A stretch of DNA of 64,000 nt from Bdellovibrionales bacterium Ga0074137 (GTDB taxonomy: Bacteria > Bdellovibrionota > Bdellovibrionia > Bdellovibrionales > JAMPXM01): assembly GCA_001464715.1 (NCBI GenBank), contig LNDT01000036.1, forward strand, positions 1-64,000. The letters run 5' to 3'. Each line of letters opens with the position of its first letter. The first letter of the stretch is position 1. Below are positions 1 through 8,478 of this stretch, one piece after another. The position numbers were made by a program, and so were the translations under genes. The notes under the pieces are model-generated. The model ran no database searches and had not been told where the DNA came from. It worked only from the letters and a program-made list of their open reading frames with translations.

Positions 1-14
1 AAGAACCCCAAGTT

Positions 15-60
15 CAAATTCAGATATCTGATATCGAGATATCCGATATCGGATATCCAA
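15..60. repeat. GATATC hexamer array, left copy
   Basis: Five GATATC hexamers start at 23, 30, 38, 45 and 52, a spacing of 7, 8, 7 and 7 bases. Bases 38-57 form a perfect 20-base palindrome and 21-30 a perfect 10-base one. A direct copy with the same spacing lies at 2882-2925, on the other side of the lipoprotein gene. The two copies align in the same orientation, 2867 bases apart. It could be a cluster of protein-binding sites or the footprint of an insertion or duplication. Confidence 0.8.
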
Positions 61-196
61 AGGATCCGGACAATAAGACCGTTTGCTATCGGTACAATCA
101 CTTTGGCTGCAGCGATTTTTTCGGGATTTACAATGAACCCTCTGCCTGTTACCCACGTCGGGTTAGTCAAATTTATATTTTGGCGAGGGGTTTTTT

Positions 197-2833
197 ATGA
201 ATTCATTTATTCGATTGGGCGTGGGGATAACTGTCGCCATGGCACTTTCTGCTTGTTCAGGTGGAGGCGGCGGAGGAAACGGCGGCGCTGGTGGCTCACC
301 TGAAAACAAAGAACAGGCTTTAAACAAGTTATCCACTACTCACAGGGCGAATTTTGAAGCTTGGCAAAAAAAGGTCGTCAAGGCTTGCGATGCGTCTCAG
401 GCTTTCGGCTTGAGCAGTCATCGGCAACCCGAAGACGGCGTGGATGGTGCGGCTCTAATTACGAGTAATACTGGATCTGTTGTTTTTTCGGACGGCAAAG
501 GTTTTGCGATCATTAGCGGTTACAATTCTTTCGCTGGTATCGGCAATACAAAGGCAGAGGAAACTTCTAATTCCTACTCAATCACCGCTGAAACCAAACG
601 CGAAGGCTCTTCATGCGCCGTCTATTTGTATGGTCAAAAAGTCTACGAGACCTCGATTTATCAAAATATGACAGTTGGAGTACAGTATTCTCCAGACGCA
701 CAAGCGACATCCACATCAGCAGTTCCCGTCGTAAAGACCTTGGGTAACAGCGGAGCATCGGAAGTCGTACAGCACGGACTCTATGCCCTTTTGAATCAAT
801 CATTAAAGCCCTCCAAAGATGCGCAGGCTTTTATCGGGCAGCGTTTTGGGTTAAAGTCCGATCAAGCCGCAAATCTTTTCAGACTTAGCGATACTTCTGT
901 CGGCAAAACCATCGCCAAAATTGACGGCGATCAAAACGCTGTTTGGAGCAGCAGTGAATTCGGAAATTTAATCGGCTCCGCTAGAACTTTAAAAAATTCC
1001 TTCGACGGCAATGCGCGGACGCTTCAGCTTGAAGTGCTTCTTAAGGTTCCACAGTATGAAATTGGCGGAGTTAAAAATTCGAGTGACAACGGAAATCTTC
1101 GGCTCATTTTATCTGCAAACATAGAGAAAAAAGATAACGGCTTTGTCTATGCTCTAAATTCAATTCAAGATTCAGGTTTAGTTTTGTTCTCCGACGACGA
1201 AGCATTGAGCTGTGCAAGTGATCGACTTGCGGCGTACGTAGGCACAGGAAGCTCAACGGTTCTTTCTCCTTCAACCCAAACAGTAATGAACCCCTGCTCG
1301 CTTTTGTCGGCGCAAATTGAAGACGCTGCCTTTAAAAAAGGTTTCTATAAGGCGTCTATCCCGGTTTTGTTTTCAGGGGTGGCGCCTTCGTCGCAAATTC
1401 AATACGGCGGTTGGGATTATGTCTTAAGTAAGCTGGCTAAGGACGCGTTGAATAGTAACAAAGACATTACTTCAGAGCTTGATCCTGCGGGAAAAACAAA
1501 CGTTGTTCCTTTAATCTCAAGACATTTAACCGTTTTGAAATCCGAGATCGAAAAATCTAAAAATATGCAGACACAAAAAGATGCTGTTTTAGAGATGGGC
1601 TTGGGCTGGTCTTTCCAAGGTCAAAATGTAACTGGTGGGAGAATGGCGCAGATCATTCAAAGCGTTGATAATTCAACCGACGTTTTCCCAGTTTCCTCTT
1701 CGAGGCTCTTAAATGATCTCGCAAGAAATCCTAATTCAAGTGACGATCAACTTTTTTTCGCGAGCAAACTGGATGGTGCGTATAAAAGTGAAGCTCAAAA
1801 AGCACTGGGGTTAGCGCGCGACTTGAACTACGTGAATTTTGAATCTGATATTTTCAATCGAGTTATTCAGACTAAAATTTCCATCGATGAATTGCGTGAC
1901 TGGAGCGGCAAATTTTCAACTGTAAAAACAGAGATTAATAAATACCCAAGCCTAAATGCTGTTAAGGGCGAAGTCGTAGGCTTGTCGATCAAATGGTTGA
2001 ATAGTGGTGAGGTTCCCGCGCAAGACCTCGGCAATATTTATTCTGCCCTGAACAACTCCGTTGATCCTTTCGCTGAAAGCACCAAACAGCTTGTTCAAGA
2101 CATGGGACAATCTCTTGGTGCCAACAAAGAGGCATTGGAATTTGCGAGGAATCTGAGCGCAGAGTACAAACAACAGGCAATTTCAATTAAGAATAATTCG
2201 GCTGCTGCCGATTATGAATCTTGGGGAACAAGTTTTTTCAACAGCGTTCTTCAAAAGCGTCCAAGCATTGATCAAGTTCGTCAATGGAACGAACTCTGGG
2301 TTTCCACACTAGCTTTCGTTCAAAGAGAAAAAGCCAAGGTCGCTGGTGAGATGGGATCAATGCCTGAATGGAACCGGAAAAAGATTGTAGAACTTGCGGT
2401 AAAAGAAGTTTGGTCTGCGCAAGAATTTTCTGCCCTTGAATCCATCTCTCAAGTCGCAAAATTTAAAAATACTTGCGATAGGTTTAAAGACGCAAGCTCG
2501 TTGGCGGATTGCGCGGGCATGAGCTTATTCAGTAAGGGACAGAAGAAGTTTTTTGATCCTAATTATTCTGGTCGGTATTCAGGACTAGGTTCGGATTTTG
2601 CCACTTACATGAGCCAGTTGGGCGGATTTAATTGGACAACGCTTCGTTGGGCGCTTGTGGAAGAGTTTTTTAGTTCATGGGAGCCTATCTGGTCGAAGTG
2701 CGATGGTTCAGCCTTTGGTCAAAAAGCTGCGACTTTGAAATCGCAAGTTCGCGCCATTGTTAGTCAAGGCGATCAATTCAAAAAGTGGGAACTTGAAAGA
2801 CAAATCAAAGATACAATTAAAAACTGTCAGTAA
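197..2833 (+). CDS. Large lipoprotein of unknown function
   Basis: 878 residues. The N-terminus is a lipoprotein signal: a short hydrophobic run ending in a lipobox (ALSAC, Cys about residue 20), followed by a Gly-rich linker. The rest is a long, mostly soluble domain that I do not recognise, with scattered Cys residues that could form disulfides. A GAGGGG ribosome site sits 6 bases before the ATG. It is most likely anchored in the outer membrane facing the periplasm or the surface. Codons look A/T-richer (AAA, TTA, TTT, AAT) than in neighbouring genes, and the gene is bracketed by two direct copies of a GATATC array, which together suggest acquisition or rearrangement. Lipoprotein nature is well supported; function is not. 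Confidence 0.85.
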   Translation: MNSFIRLGVGITVAMALSACSGGGGGGNGGAGGSPENKEQALNKLSTTHRANFEAWQKKVVKACDASQAFGLSSHRQPEDGVDGAALITSNTGSVVFSDGKGFAIISGYNSFAGIGNTKAEETSNSYSITAETKREGSSCAVYLYGQKVYETSIYQNMTVGVQYSPDAQATSTSAVPVVKTLGNSGASEVVQHGLYALLNQSLKPSKDAQAFIGQRFGLKSDQAANLFRLSDTSVGKTIAKIDGDQNAVWSSSEFGNLIGSARTLKNSFDGNARTLQLEVLLKVPQYEIGGVKNSSDNGNLRLILSANIEKKDNGFVYALNSIQDSGLVLFSDDEALSCASDRLAAYVGTGSSTVLSPSTQTVMNPCSLLSAQIEDAAFKKGFYKASIPVLFSGVAPSSQIQYGGWDYVLSKLAKDALNSNKDITSELDPAGKTNVVPLISRHLTVLKSEIEKSKNMQTQKDAVLEMGLGWSFQGQNVTGGRMAQIIQSVDNSTDVFPVSSSRLLNDLARNPNSSDDQLFFASKLDGAYKSEAQKALGLARDLNYVNFESDIFNRVIQTKISIDELRDWSGKFSTVKTEINKYPSLNAVKGEVVGLSIKWLNSGEVPAQDLGNIYSALNNSVDPFAESTKQLVQDMGQSLGANKEALEFARNLSAEYKQQAISIKNNSAAADYESWGTSFFNSVLQKRPSIDQVRQWNELWVSTLAFVQREKAKVAGEMGSMPEWNRKKIVELAVKEVWSAQEFSALESISQVAKFKNTCDRFKDASSLADCAGMSLFSKGQKKFFDPNYSGRYSGLGSDFATYMSQLGGFNWTTLRWALVEEFFSSWEPIWSKCDGSAFGQKAATLKSQVRAIVSQGDQFKKWELERQIKDTIKNCQ

Positions 2834-2843
2834 GATTTGAAGC

Positions 2844-2873
2844 ACCAGCCGTATTCAGAGTACGGCGGTTTGT
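2844..2873 (+). terminator. Probable intrinsic terminator of the lipoprotein gene
   Basis: An inverted repeat (ACC-A-GCCGTA / TACGGC-GGT with a 7-base loop and one bulged A) lies 11 bases after the stop codon and is followed by TTGTT. The stem is good but the T-tract is short. Confidence 0.5.
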
Positions 2874-2881
2874 TCCAAACC

Positions 2882-2928
2882 CCAATTTAGATATCGGATA
2901 TCAAGACATCCGATATCTAATATCCGAA
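2882..2928. repeat. GATATC hexamer array, right copy
   Basis: Hexamers GATATC, GATATC, GACATC, GATATC and AATATC start at 2890, 2897, 2905, 2912 and 2919, the same 7-8-7-7 spacing as the array at 15-60. Bases 2887-2899 and 2908-2920 form a perfect 13-base inverted repeat around an 8-base loop. The copy lies between the lipoprotein gene and the pirin gene. Confidence 0.8.
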
Positions 2929-2978
2929 TTTTTTCCGCAAACGTTGCCACGCCAGGTGCCGGGTGGAAAACTAAACCC

Positions 2979-4097
2979 ATGAAAGCTCGGCGAAAAGTCC
3001 TCACAGCTCTTGCCTCATTAACGGGTCTCGCTTTTTTGGCCGGGGTCTTCAAAATATTTTCGTCGGGAACAGCAACCGAGAAAGGCTCAAGCGCGATGAC
3101 AAAGTTTCCGCTCGATTTTCAGTGGCCTGTCCAGGAGCCCTTTATTTTCTGCGTGCATCATCACGATTTTTACCCGGCGGGCAACGGTAAATTTGGACCG
3201 CAGCCTGTGCTGCTTTCGGGCCGAGATATTGGTCAAGACTTCGTCGAAAAAGATGGCTTCCGCATGTACCACGGCAAAGAAGTTCCGGGCTTTCCTGTGC
3301 ATCCGCATCGTGGGTTTGAAACGATAACGATCGTTCGAAAAGGCTATGTCGATCATGCGGATTCGCTGGGAGCCGCGGGTCGCTATGGCGAAGGCGATGT
3401 TCAGTGGATGACGGCGGGATCAGGAGTTCAACATTCCGAGATGTTTCCACTTCTAAAAACGACAGAGCCTAACACTCTCGAGCTATTTCAGATCTGGTTG
3501 AATCTTCCGCGAAAAAGTAAACTTGCTCCTGCACACTTCACAATGTTTTGGTCCGAGAAAATTCCGCAGACAACAACGGACTCAGAGAAAGTCAGTATCA
3601 GCGTCATCGCCGGAAAATTTGAAGGTGTGAAAGCTTTGGCACCGCCTCCTGATAGCTGGGCTTCCGACTCTGCCAATGAAGTAAATATTTTTCTGATGAA
3701 ATTTTCGAAGGACGGAGTGGTGCGATTGCCGATGTCTCCGTCGCACTCAAACTTGAGTCTTTATTTCTTTGATGGAGCTAGCTTGGTTGTTAACGGTGAG
3801 GCGCTGGCGTCGAACACCGGTGCGATTTTGCCAAGTGATAAGGTGACTGAAATTTCAAGCCCCACCGGAGAGGCTCAAGTCCTGATCCTTCAAGCAAGAG
3901 CCATCGGTGAACCGATTGTGCAGCACGGTCCCTTCGTCATGAATTCCCGTGAAGAAATCGCGCAGACCATACAAGACTACCAGCGCACCGAATTCGGCGG
4001 TTGGCCGTGGGATCGGCACGACATGGTCCACGGGCCGGTTATTGAGCGATTCGCAAAATACCCCGACGGGAGAATTGAAAAGCCCGAGAAGGCCTAG
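2979..4097 (+). CDS. Pirin family protein with N-terminal export/anchor segment
   Basis: 372 residues of the cupin-fold pirin family. Visible motifs are HPHRGFET with GxxDHxDSxG and QWMTAGxGxxHSE, which supply the family's three His and one Glu metal ligands (normally iron). Pirins are usually cytosolic redox sensors or quercetinase-like enzymes. Here residues 1-28 are a basic, hydrophobic segment (ARRKVL then a 15-20 residue apolar run) that looks like a Tat-type signal or a membrane anchor. An internal ATG at 3096 with a GAAAGG site would give a conventional soluble pirin of 333 residues, so the true start decides localisation. It is convergent with the FNR-type gene, 9 bases apart. Confidence 0.9.
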   Translation: MKARRKVLTALASLTGLAFLAGVFKIFSSGTATEKGSSAMTKFPLDFQWPVQEPFIFCVHHHDFYPAGNGKFGPQPVLLSGRDIGQDFVEKDGFRMYHGKEVPGFPVHPHRGFETITIVRKGYVDHADSLGAAGRYGEGDVQWMTAGSGVQHSEMFPLLKTTEPNTLELFQIWLNLPRKSKLAPAHFTMFWSEKIPQTTTDSEKVSISVIAGKFEGVKALAPPPDSWASDSANEVNIFLMKFSKDGVVRLPMSPSHSNLSLYFFDGASLVVNGEALASNTGAILPSDKVTEISSPTGEAQVLILQARAIGEPIVQHGPFVMNSREEIAQTIQDYQRTEFGGWPWDRHDMVHGPVIERFAKYPDGRIEKPEKA

Positions 4098-4106
4098 TGC
4101 CGAAAT

Positions 4107-4805
4107 TTAGATGGCAAGTTTCTTCAAGCGATCTTCGTCTCGAATGTAGATCGCTCGCCCAATGCGCGTAATAATCCCTTCCTCTTCGAGTTCCGAAAGT
4201 ACACGGGCTATGCTTTCGACAATCGTCCCGGCCATTTCAGCGAGTGTGGTTCGATCGATGTTGATACCAATATAAGACCCGTGAGCTGTAGGTGAACCAA
4301 AACTGTCGTTCAGAAACTTCAAGACCGAGGACACTCGATTCTTCAGGCAATGATTAGAAAGCGCAGAAATTCTCGACTCTGAGTGATCGAGAGCTCGTGA
4401 TTGAATCTCGATCAGTCCGAACAGAACCTTTGGTGTTCGATTCGCGTACGTACGAAATTCGTCGAACGGAATAAAGCACACGTGGGCGCTTCCGCCAATG
4501 GCGTCGACAGAGAGTGTTCCGTTATCAATGCTTTCCGCATTCGCGAAGCCGACAAGCTCTTGTTCGCCGCAGATCCGAACCGCCGTCACACGGCCCTCAT
4601 TTTTTCGACTCACTTTGAGGTAGCCCTCTTTTACGCAAAAAAATCCCGGCTTGCCATTAACCTTGAAGGGTAGGTTTTGACCTGACTCGAATTGAATCAC
4701 GGACTTCATAGAGTCCAACATTTCGATTTGCTCGCGGCCGGACGCGACGCAATCCGAATCCGTTGTAAAATGGCACTTCAAACATCGACTGTCGTATGGA
4801 TCCAT
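4107..4805 (-). CDS. FNR/CRP family transcriptional regulator
   Basis: 232 residues with the CRP/FNR layout: N-terminal cyclic-nucleotide-binding-like beta roll (about 25-130), dimer helix (about 130-160) and winged helix-turn-helix (about 170-225, with an E-S-x-x-R recognition helix). Cysteines at 8, 11 and 19, plus C110 in an HVCFIPF segment, occupy places like the four [4Fe-4S] ligands of FNR (Cx2C...C and a distant Cys before IPF). This suggests an oxygen or NO sensor. C57 and C79 are extra. A near-consensus FNR box lies about 70 bases upstream, so autoregulation is likely. The cluster itself is inferred and spacing differs from E. coli FNR. Confidence 0.88.
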   Translation of the reverse strand: MDPYDSRCLKCHFTTDSDCVASGREQIEMLDSMKSVIQFESGQNLPFKVNGKPGFFCVKEGYLKVSRKNEGRVTAVRICGEQELVGFANAESIDNGTLSVDAIGGSAHVCFIPFDEFRTYANRTPKVLFGLIEIQSRALDHSESRISALSNHCLKNRVSSVLKFLNDSFGSPTAHGSYIGINIDRTTLAEMAGTIVESIARVLSELEEEGIITRIGRAIYIRDEDRLKKLAI

Positions 4806-4873
4806 ACTTCAAATTGTATTGCCAAGACCTGTCGCGAAACAGTCCAGAACGCCGTGCTGGCTCAGTCCATAGC

Positions 4874-4887
4874 TTGATTATTGTCAA
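4874..4887. promoter_or_regulatory. FNR-like box
   Basis: TTGAT-TATT-GTCAA matches the FNR consensus TTGAT-N4-ATCAA at 9 of 10 positions. It lies in the divergent intergenic region between the FNR-type regulator (start 4805) and the heme-containing chemoreceptor (start 5025), so it could serve either gene or both. Confidence 0.55.
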
Positions 4888-5024
4888 TATCCCTCCTGCG
4901 GTCTTTGTTCGACGGCAAAAACTTCCGATGCGGTCCGAGAGTAGAGAGAAGTGGATGGCGTTCCTCCACTTATCTTAACCGGAGCTCAACAATTTAAAGT
5001 TCGCAGTACGAACCTAGGAAAAAA

Positions 5025-6800
5025 ATGAACTGGTTTAATGGGTGTAGTTTACGAGGAAAGATTTTGTTGATCGTGGGAATCGCTTCGTTTCTTTGCGCGG
5101 CAATTTCTATCACGGGCTTTCTGTATTTCGATCGCGAACAGCTTGTTAATGGAATTATCAACAAACAGCGGACGATACACACCCAACTCGACGCTGCGAA
5201 AGATTTTGTTGCCACTCAAGGCGGTCTGAAAGCGACCATCGAGCGCTTTCAAAAGAACAATAAGTCTGCGGATACTTTGAGTGATCAAGACAAAAGTGAA
5301 ATCTTAAATCAGGTTCCAATTGTTGCCGCCATGAGAATTGGTATGAAGAATCAGGAGCGTGACAAATATAAGTTCCGTGTTTTTTCTGATGAACCACGAC
5401 GTAAAGAAAATCTAGGGACAGCGGAAGAACTGGAAATTCAGAAGACCTTCGAAAAAGATCCCGCCCTTGAAGAGCTTGTTGTGAACGATGGCACGACCGT
5501 CACGATGTTTCGACCTGTGCGCCTTTCAGAGAGTCAGGGCTGTCTTCATTGTCATGGGGCTCCTGCACGAAGTCCCTGGGGAAACGGCACCGATATTCTG
5601 GGCTTGAAAATGGAGAACTGGAAAGACGGGAAACTTCACGGCGTGTTTGCGGTTAGTCAGAAGATTGACGAAGTTCAGGCCGCTTCAGTAAGGGGCCATT
5701 TTTTGTCGCCCGCCACTGTTCTAGTTTTGTGTATCGTCGCTGCAGCGATGGCCTCACTCTTGATTGCCGCCTTGCTGGCTCGACGACCAATTTCTGAATT
5801 GAATCGTATCGCGGACGCATTGGCCTCATCGCGTAAACAAGTTATTGATGCTTCCCAGCAGGGAGCCGTGTCTTCAACGAAGTTGAGCGAGGCTTCAACC
5901 CAACAGGCCGCGAGTCTGCAGCAGACCATGGCATCGATCGAAGAGATTTCATCGATGGTGAGTCAAACGGCGGAATCCGCGAATAAGGTAAAGATCGCTG
6001 TGGATGCTAACCAGCTCGCCTCCGATGAGGGATCGCGCAGCGTGGCGGATATGCAGAAAGCGATTGAAGAAATTCGCGAGACGAACGAGCAAGTTCTGGG
6101 TCAGATGGAAACGAGCAATAAAGAGTTCGCGGAGATCGTAAAAATTATCGCAGAGATCGGGGACAAAACAAAAGTCATCAACGACATCGTCTTCCAGACG
6201 AAGCTGCTTTCGTTTAACGCTTCCGTCGAGGCCGCACGTGCGGGTGAGAATGGAAAAGGATTTGCGGTCGTCGCGGAAGAAGTTGGGAACTTGGCTCAGA
6301 TGAGCGGCAACGCCTCCAAAGAAATCAGCGCCCTGCTGGCGGATTCGACGATGAAGGTAAACGCTATCGTTAAGCAGACAACGGAAAAGGTCGAACATCT
6401 TGTCGAAACTGGAAAAGACAAAATCAACGTCGGACAGACGACAGCAGAAAGTTGCCGAGAAGCTCTGATCAAAATCGACGAGAACGCGCGCATCGTTGTC
6501 AGTATGATTGCCGAAATAACCAGCGCATCCCGAGAGCAAGCGCTTGGCGTCCAAGAAATCAACAAAGCGATCACGCAACTCGATCAGGTCACGCAGCAAA
6601 ACTCGGCGGTCGCACAAGAGAGTTCTACTCAAGCCGAAGAACTCAATTCGGAAGCTTCGAAGCTATCAGATGCAGTGACCGCGTTGGTAACATCGGTTCG
6701 GGGAGCTGGAAGTAATGGGTTTGAGACTGTCGAGCATTACGGACACAGCAGGTCAAATGTTGTGTCCATGGAAAATGCGCCGTCTCGAAGAGTCGGGTGA
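5025..6800 (+). CDS. Methyl-accepting chemotaxis protein with c-type heme sensor domain
   Basis: 591 residues. TM1 is at about 11-33, a periplasmic domain at about 34-220, TM2 at about 225-248 and the MCP signalling domain at about 270-560, with the conserved hairpin tip ([21 protein letters not shown]) near residues 388-408. The periplasmic part contains C173-L-H-C-H177, a CxxCH heme c site, in a context (FRPV...GCLHCHG...GxxMENWKDGxLHGVF) typical of the DUF3365/Tll0287-like family. It probably senses redox state, oxygen or NO for taxis. After TM2 only a short RRPISEL piece of a HAMP domain is visible, and no C-terminal CheR-docking pentapeptide is seen. No che genes are nearby. Confidence 0.92.
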   Translation: MNWFNGCSLRGKILLIVGIASFLCAAISITGFLYFDREQLVNGIINKQRTIHTQLDAAKDFVATQGGLKATIERFQKNNKSADTLSDQDKSEILNQVPIVAAMRIGMKNQERDKYKFRVFSDEPRRKENLGTAEELEIQKTFEKDPALEELVVNDGTTVTMFRPVRLSESQGCLHCHGAPARSPWGNGTDILGLKMENWKDGKLHGVFAVSQKIDEVQAASVRGHFLSPATVLVLCIVAAAMASLLIAALLARRPISELNRIADALASSRKQVIDASQQGAVSSTKLSEASTQQAASLQQTMASIEEISSMVSQTAESANKVKIAVDANQLASDEGSRSVADMQKAIEEIRETNEQVLGQMETSNKEFAEIVKIIAEIGDKTKVINDIVFQTKLLSFNASVEAARAGENGKGFAVVAEEVGNLAQMSGNASKEISALLADSTMKVNAIVKQTTEKVEHLVETGKDKINVGQTTAESCREALIKIDENARIVVSMIAEITSASREQALGVQEINKAITQLDQVTQQNSAVAQESSTQAEELNSEASKLSDAVTALVTSVRGAGSNGFETVEHYGHSRSNVVSMENAPSRRVG

Positions 6801-6836
6801 GCTCAAGCGGCCTGAACTAGCCAAACATTGGTCAGC

Positions 6837-6866
6837 CCTCTACCGGCTACACGGAGCCGGTAGAGG
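6837..6866 (+). terminator. Strong hairpin after the chemoreceptor gene
   Basis: A perfect 12-base inverted repeat (6837-6848 / 6855-6866) with a 6-base loop lies 36 bases after the stop codon. The following bases are not T-rich, so it may be a transcript-stabilising hairpin rather than a classic intrinsic terminator. Confidence 0.55.
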
Positions 6867-6927
6867 TGTTGCTGAAATTCAGAGAGCGACTATACTCCAT
6901 GACCAATCTCAAACTTTGGAGTGTTCA

Positions 6928-7335
6928 TTGAAAAAGCTCATTTTCGGTTTTGGTCTGCTCTTCTCGGTGAACAGTTTCGCGGCCGAAAACACAGTCAAGG
7001 TCTGTGCTGCGGCCGACAAGCGTGTTTCGATAGAGGTCAACATTGCGAGCGAAAAATTATTGATGACGATTGTTTCCTACGATTCAGAATCAAAAACTTA
7101 TTCGACCACAGTTGCTTCCGACACCGTGGAAAGAGCCATCGAAGCCGAAACCTCAGAGCTTGAGACGATTTCAAAAAAAGAGAATCTGTCGACTCCTCTT
7201 GTAAAAGGCATGGCTTACAGCTTCGTCGATTCTGCGAACCTGCTTATCGCCGAAGACGCGAACGGTTTAAGATATCTCTTTCAAATCAACGGCCCAGATA
7301 TCCAAAACATGGGTACTGCCAATTCGTGCAATTGA
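6928..7335 (+). CDS. Small secreted protein of unknown function
   Basis: 135 residues from a TTG start. I chose this start because GGAG sits 6 bases upstream and the first residues (MKKLIFGFGLLFSVNSFAAE) form a textbook signal peptide with an AxA-type cleavage site. The frame is open further upstream, but that part overlaps the chemoreceptor gene and has no signal. The mature protein is about 115 residues, probably periplasmic, with two Cys residues (one near each end). I do not recognise a family. The TTG start implies modest expression. Confidence 0.7.
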   Translation: MKKLIFGFGLLFSVNSFAAENTVKVCAAADKRVSIEVNIASEKLLMTIVSYDSESKTYSTTVASDTVERAIEAETSELETISKKENLSTPLVKGMAYSFVDSANLLIAEDANGLRYLFQINGPDIQNMGTANSCN

Positions 7336-7342
7336 GCGGAAT

Positions 7343-7666
7343 TTAAAGTTGTGTGAGAAGATAGAGGGCGACGAGGCCAAAGCCCACCGTCGCCAAAAGG
7401 TTACGGGTGAAGTAGCAGACCACGCCCGCGAGTAGCAAAATCACAAGCCGCTCTTTCCCGAAAAGACCGCCGACCTGGCCCTGGTGGAAAAACACCATCT
7501 GCGACGTCATCGCGGGAAGAATTGCCGCCGGGATAAAAGTGAAAATTTCTTTGTGTCGGTCCGTGATGGTGAGTTTTTTTGAAACGGCGATCACAGAGAA
7601 ACGAATACCAAAAGCACTGACGGCCAAAAGAAAAATATTTATCCAGAAATAGTTCGCTTCAATCAT
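7343..7666 (-). CDS. azlD: AzlD family branched-chain amino acid export subunit
   Basis: 107 residues with three to four hydrophobic segments and the AzlD pattern, including a central RxxPAAILPAMTSQMVF-like region and a C-terminal FGLVALYLL helix. AzlD is the small partner of AzlC in the LIV-E exporter family, which exports branched-chain amino acids and analogues. The start codon overlaps the azlC stop by 4 bases, so the two are translationally coupled. The substrate is inferred from family only. Confidence 0.85.
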   Translation of the reverse strand: MIEANYFWINIFLLAVSAFGIRFSVIAVSKKLTITDRHKEIFTFIPAAILPAMTSQMVFFHQGQVGGLFGKERLVILLLAGVVCYFTRNLLATVGFGLVALYLLTQL

Positions 7667-8364
7667 GCGCTGCCGCCGAGCCCGTCTGGGTTCGCCTGTG
7701 GTTTGGACAAATAAATTCCAACGGCGAGAGCGATCAATGCGGTGACGACAAGTCCTAAATTTAGCGGTAATGACCGAAGGAAAATGGCCAGAACAAAAGA
7801 CAAAATCATAACATAGACGTAGGTTCGATTTTTCAGGGTCGGAACGACGAGGGTTACAAAACTCAAAGGCACGGCGTAGTCGAGAGCGAACGACTTCGGA
7901 GCGAAGCTACCAAAAGTGTAGCCGGCGATAACAGCAAGATGCCACGCAAGCGCCATGCACGTTGCGGCTCCAAAATAAAACTTCACGAGCTGGGCGTTAG
8001 TTTGAAAGCGGTCTTGGTGGGCGGACATCACCGCATATGTTTGATCAGTTAAAAGGTAAGCGCTTGTCGCTTTGACAAGCGGTGAGGAATTCTGAACGAC
8101 CGGCGAGAGAGCGGCGCTGTAGAGGAGAAATCGAAGGTTAATGATCAGTCCAGTCGCAAGAACCACCGCGGATTCGGCATTCTTTGACATGAGTTCAATC
8201 GCGGCCAGCTGAGCGGCGCCGGCAAAAACGAAAACATTCATACCAACGGATTGAAAAAGGCTGAGCTGAGCGTCCGCACAGACTGTGCCCATGACTGCGC
8301 CGAACGGAACAATTCCGACGGTGATCGGCATCATCCCTCGAAAGCCTTGTGCGAAAATCTTCAT
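7663..8364 (-). CDS. azlC: AzlC family branched-chain amino acid permease
   Basis: 233 residues, polytopic. The start GFRGMMPITVGIVPFGAVMGTVCADA and the downstream FAGAAQLAAIELM segment are diagnostic of AzlC, the large subunit of the AzlCD exporter. About six to seven membrane helices can be read. An AGGAAA ribosome site precedes the ATG. It is first in a two-gene operon with azlD. A strong hairpin at 8420-8450 separates it from the upstream fasciclin gene on the same strand. Confidence 0.88.
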   Translation of the reverse strand: MKIFAQGFRGMMPITVGIVPFGAVMGTVCADAQLSLFQSVGMNVFVFAGAAQLAAIELMSKNAESAVVLATGLIINLRFLLYSAALSPVVQNSSPLVKATSAYLLTDQTYAVMSAHQDRFQTNAQLVKFYFGAATCMALAWHLAVIAGYTFGSFAPKSFALDYAVPLSFVTLVVPTLKNRTYVYVMILSFVLAIFLRSLPLNLGLVVTALIALAVGIYLSKPQANPDGLGGSA

Positions 8365-8419
8365 AGTTTCCTGTGGCCGGGAACCTATGAAACGGAAGGC
8401 GTTGCGTCAATAAATAAAA

Positions 8420-8450
8420 CGGCCGACCTCACTATGGATGAGGTCGGCCG
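8420..8450 (-). terminator. Intrinsic terminator of the fasciclin gene
   Basis: A perfect 12-base inverted repeat (CGGCCGACCTCA / TGAGGTCGGCCG) with a 7-base loop. Read on the minus strand it is followed by GTTTTATTTATT. It lies 28 bases after the stop of the minus-strand fasciclin gene. Confidence 0.85.
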
Positions 8451-8478
8451 AGAGCTTGATCAAAACTTAAAAGAGATC

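Noticed and set aside
2887-2920. Perfect inverted repeat as a terminator
   Set aside because: It is A/T-rich, repeated upstream of the gene in the same orientation, and a better terminator hairpin lies at 2844-2873.
5949-6632. Long antisense frame within the chemoreceptor gene
   Set aside because: It mirrors the codon bias of the MCP signalling domain, has no ribosome site and no protein-like pattern.
8450-8475. TTGATCAA near the fasciclin terminator as an FNR or CRP box
   Set aside because: The half-sites are adjacent without the 4-base spacer and it lies at the 3' end of a gene.
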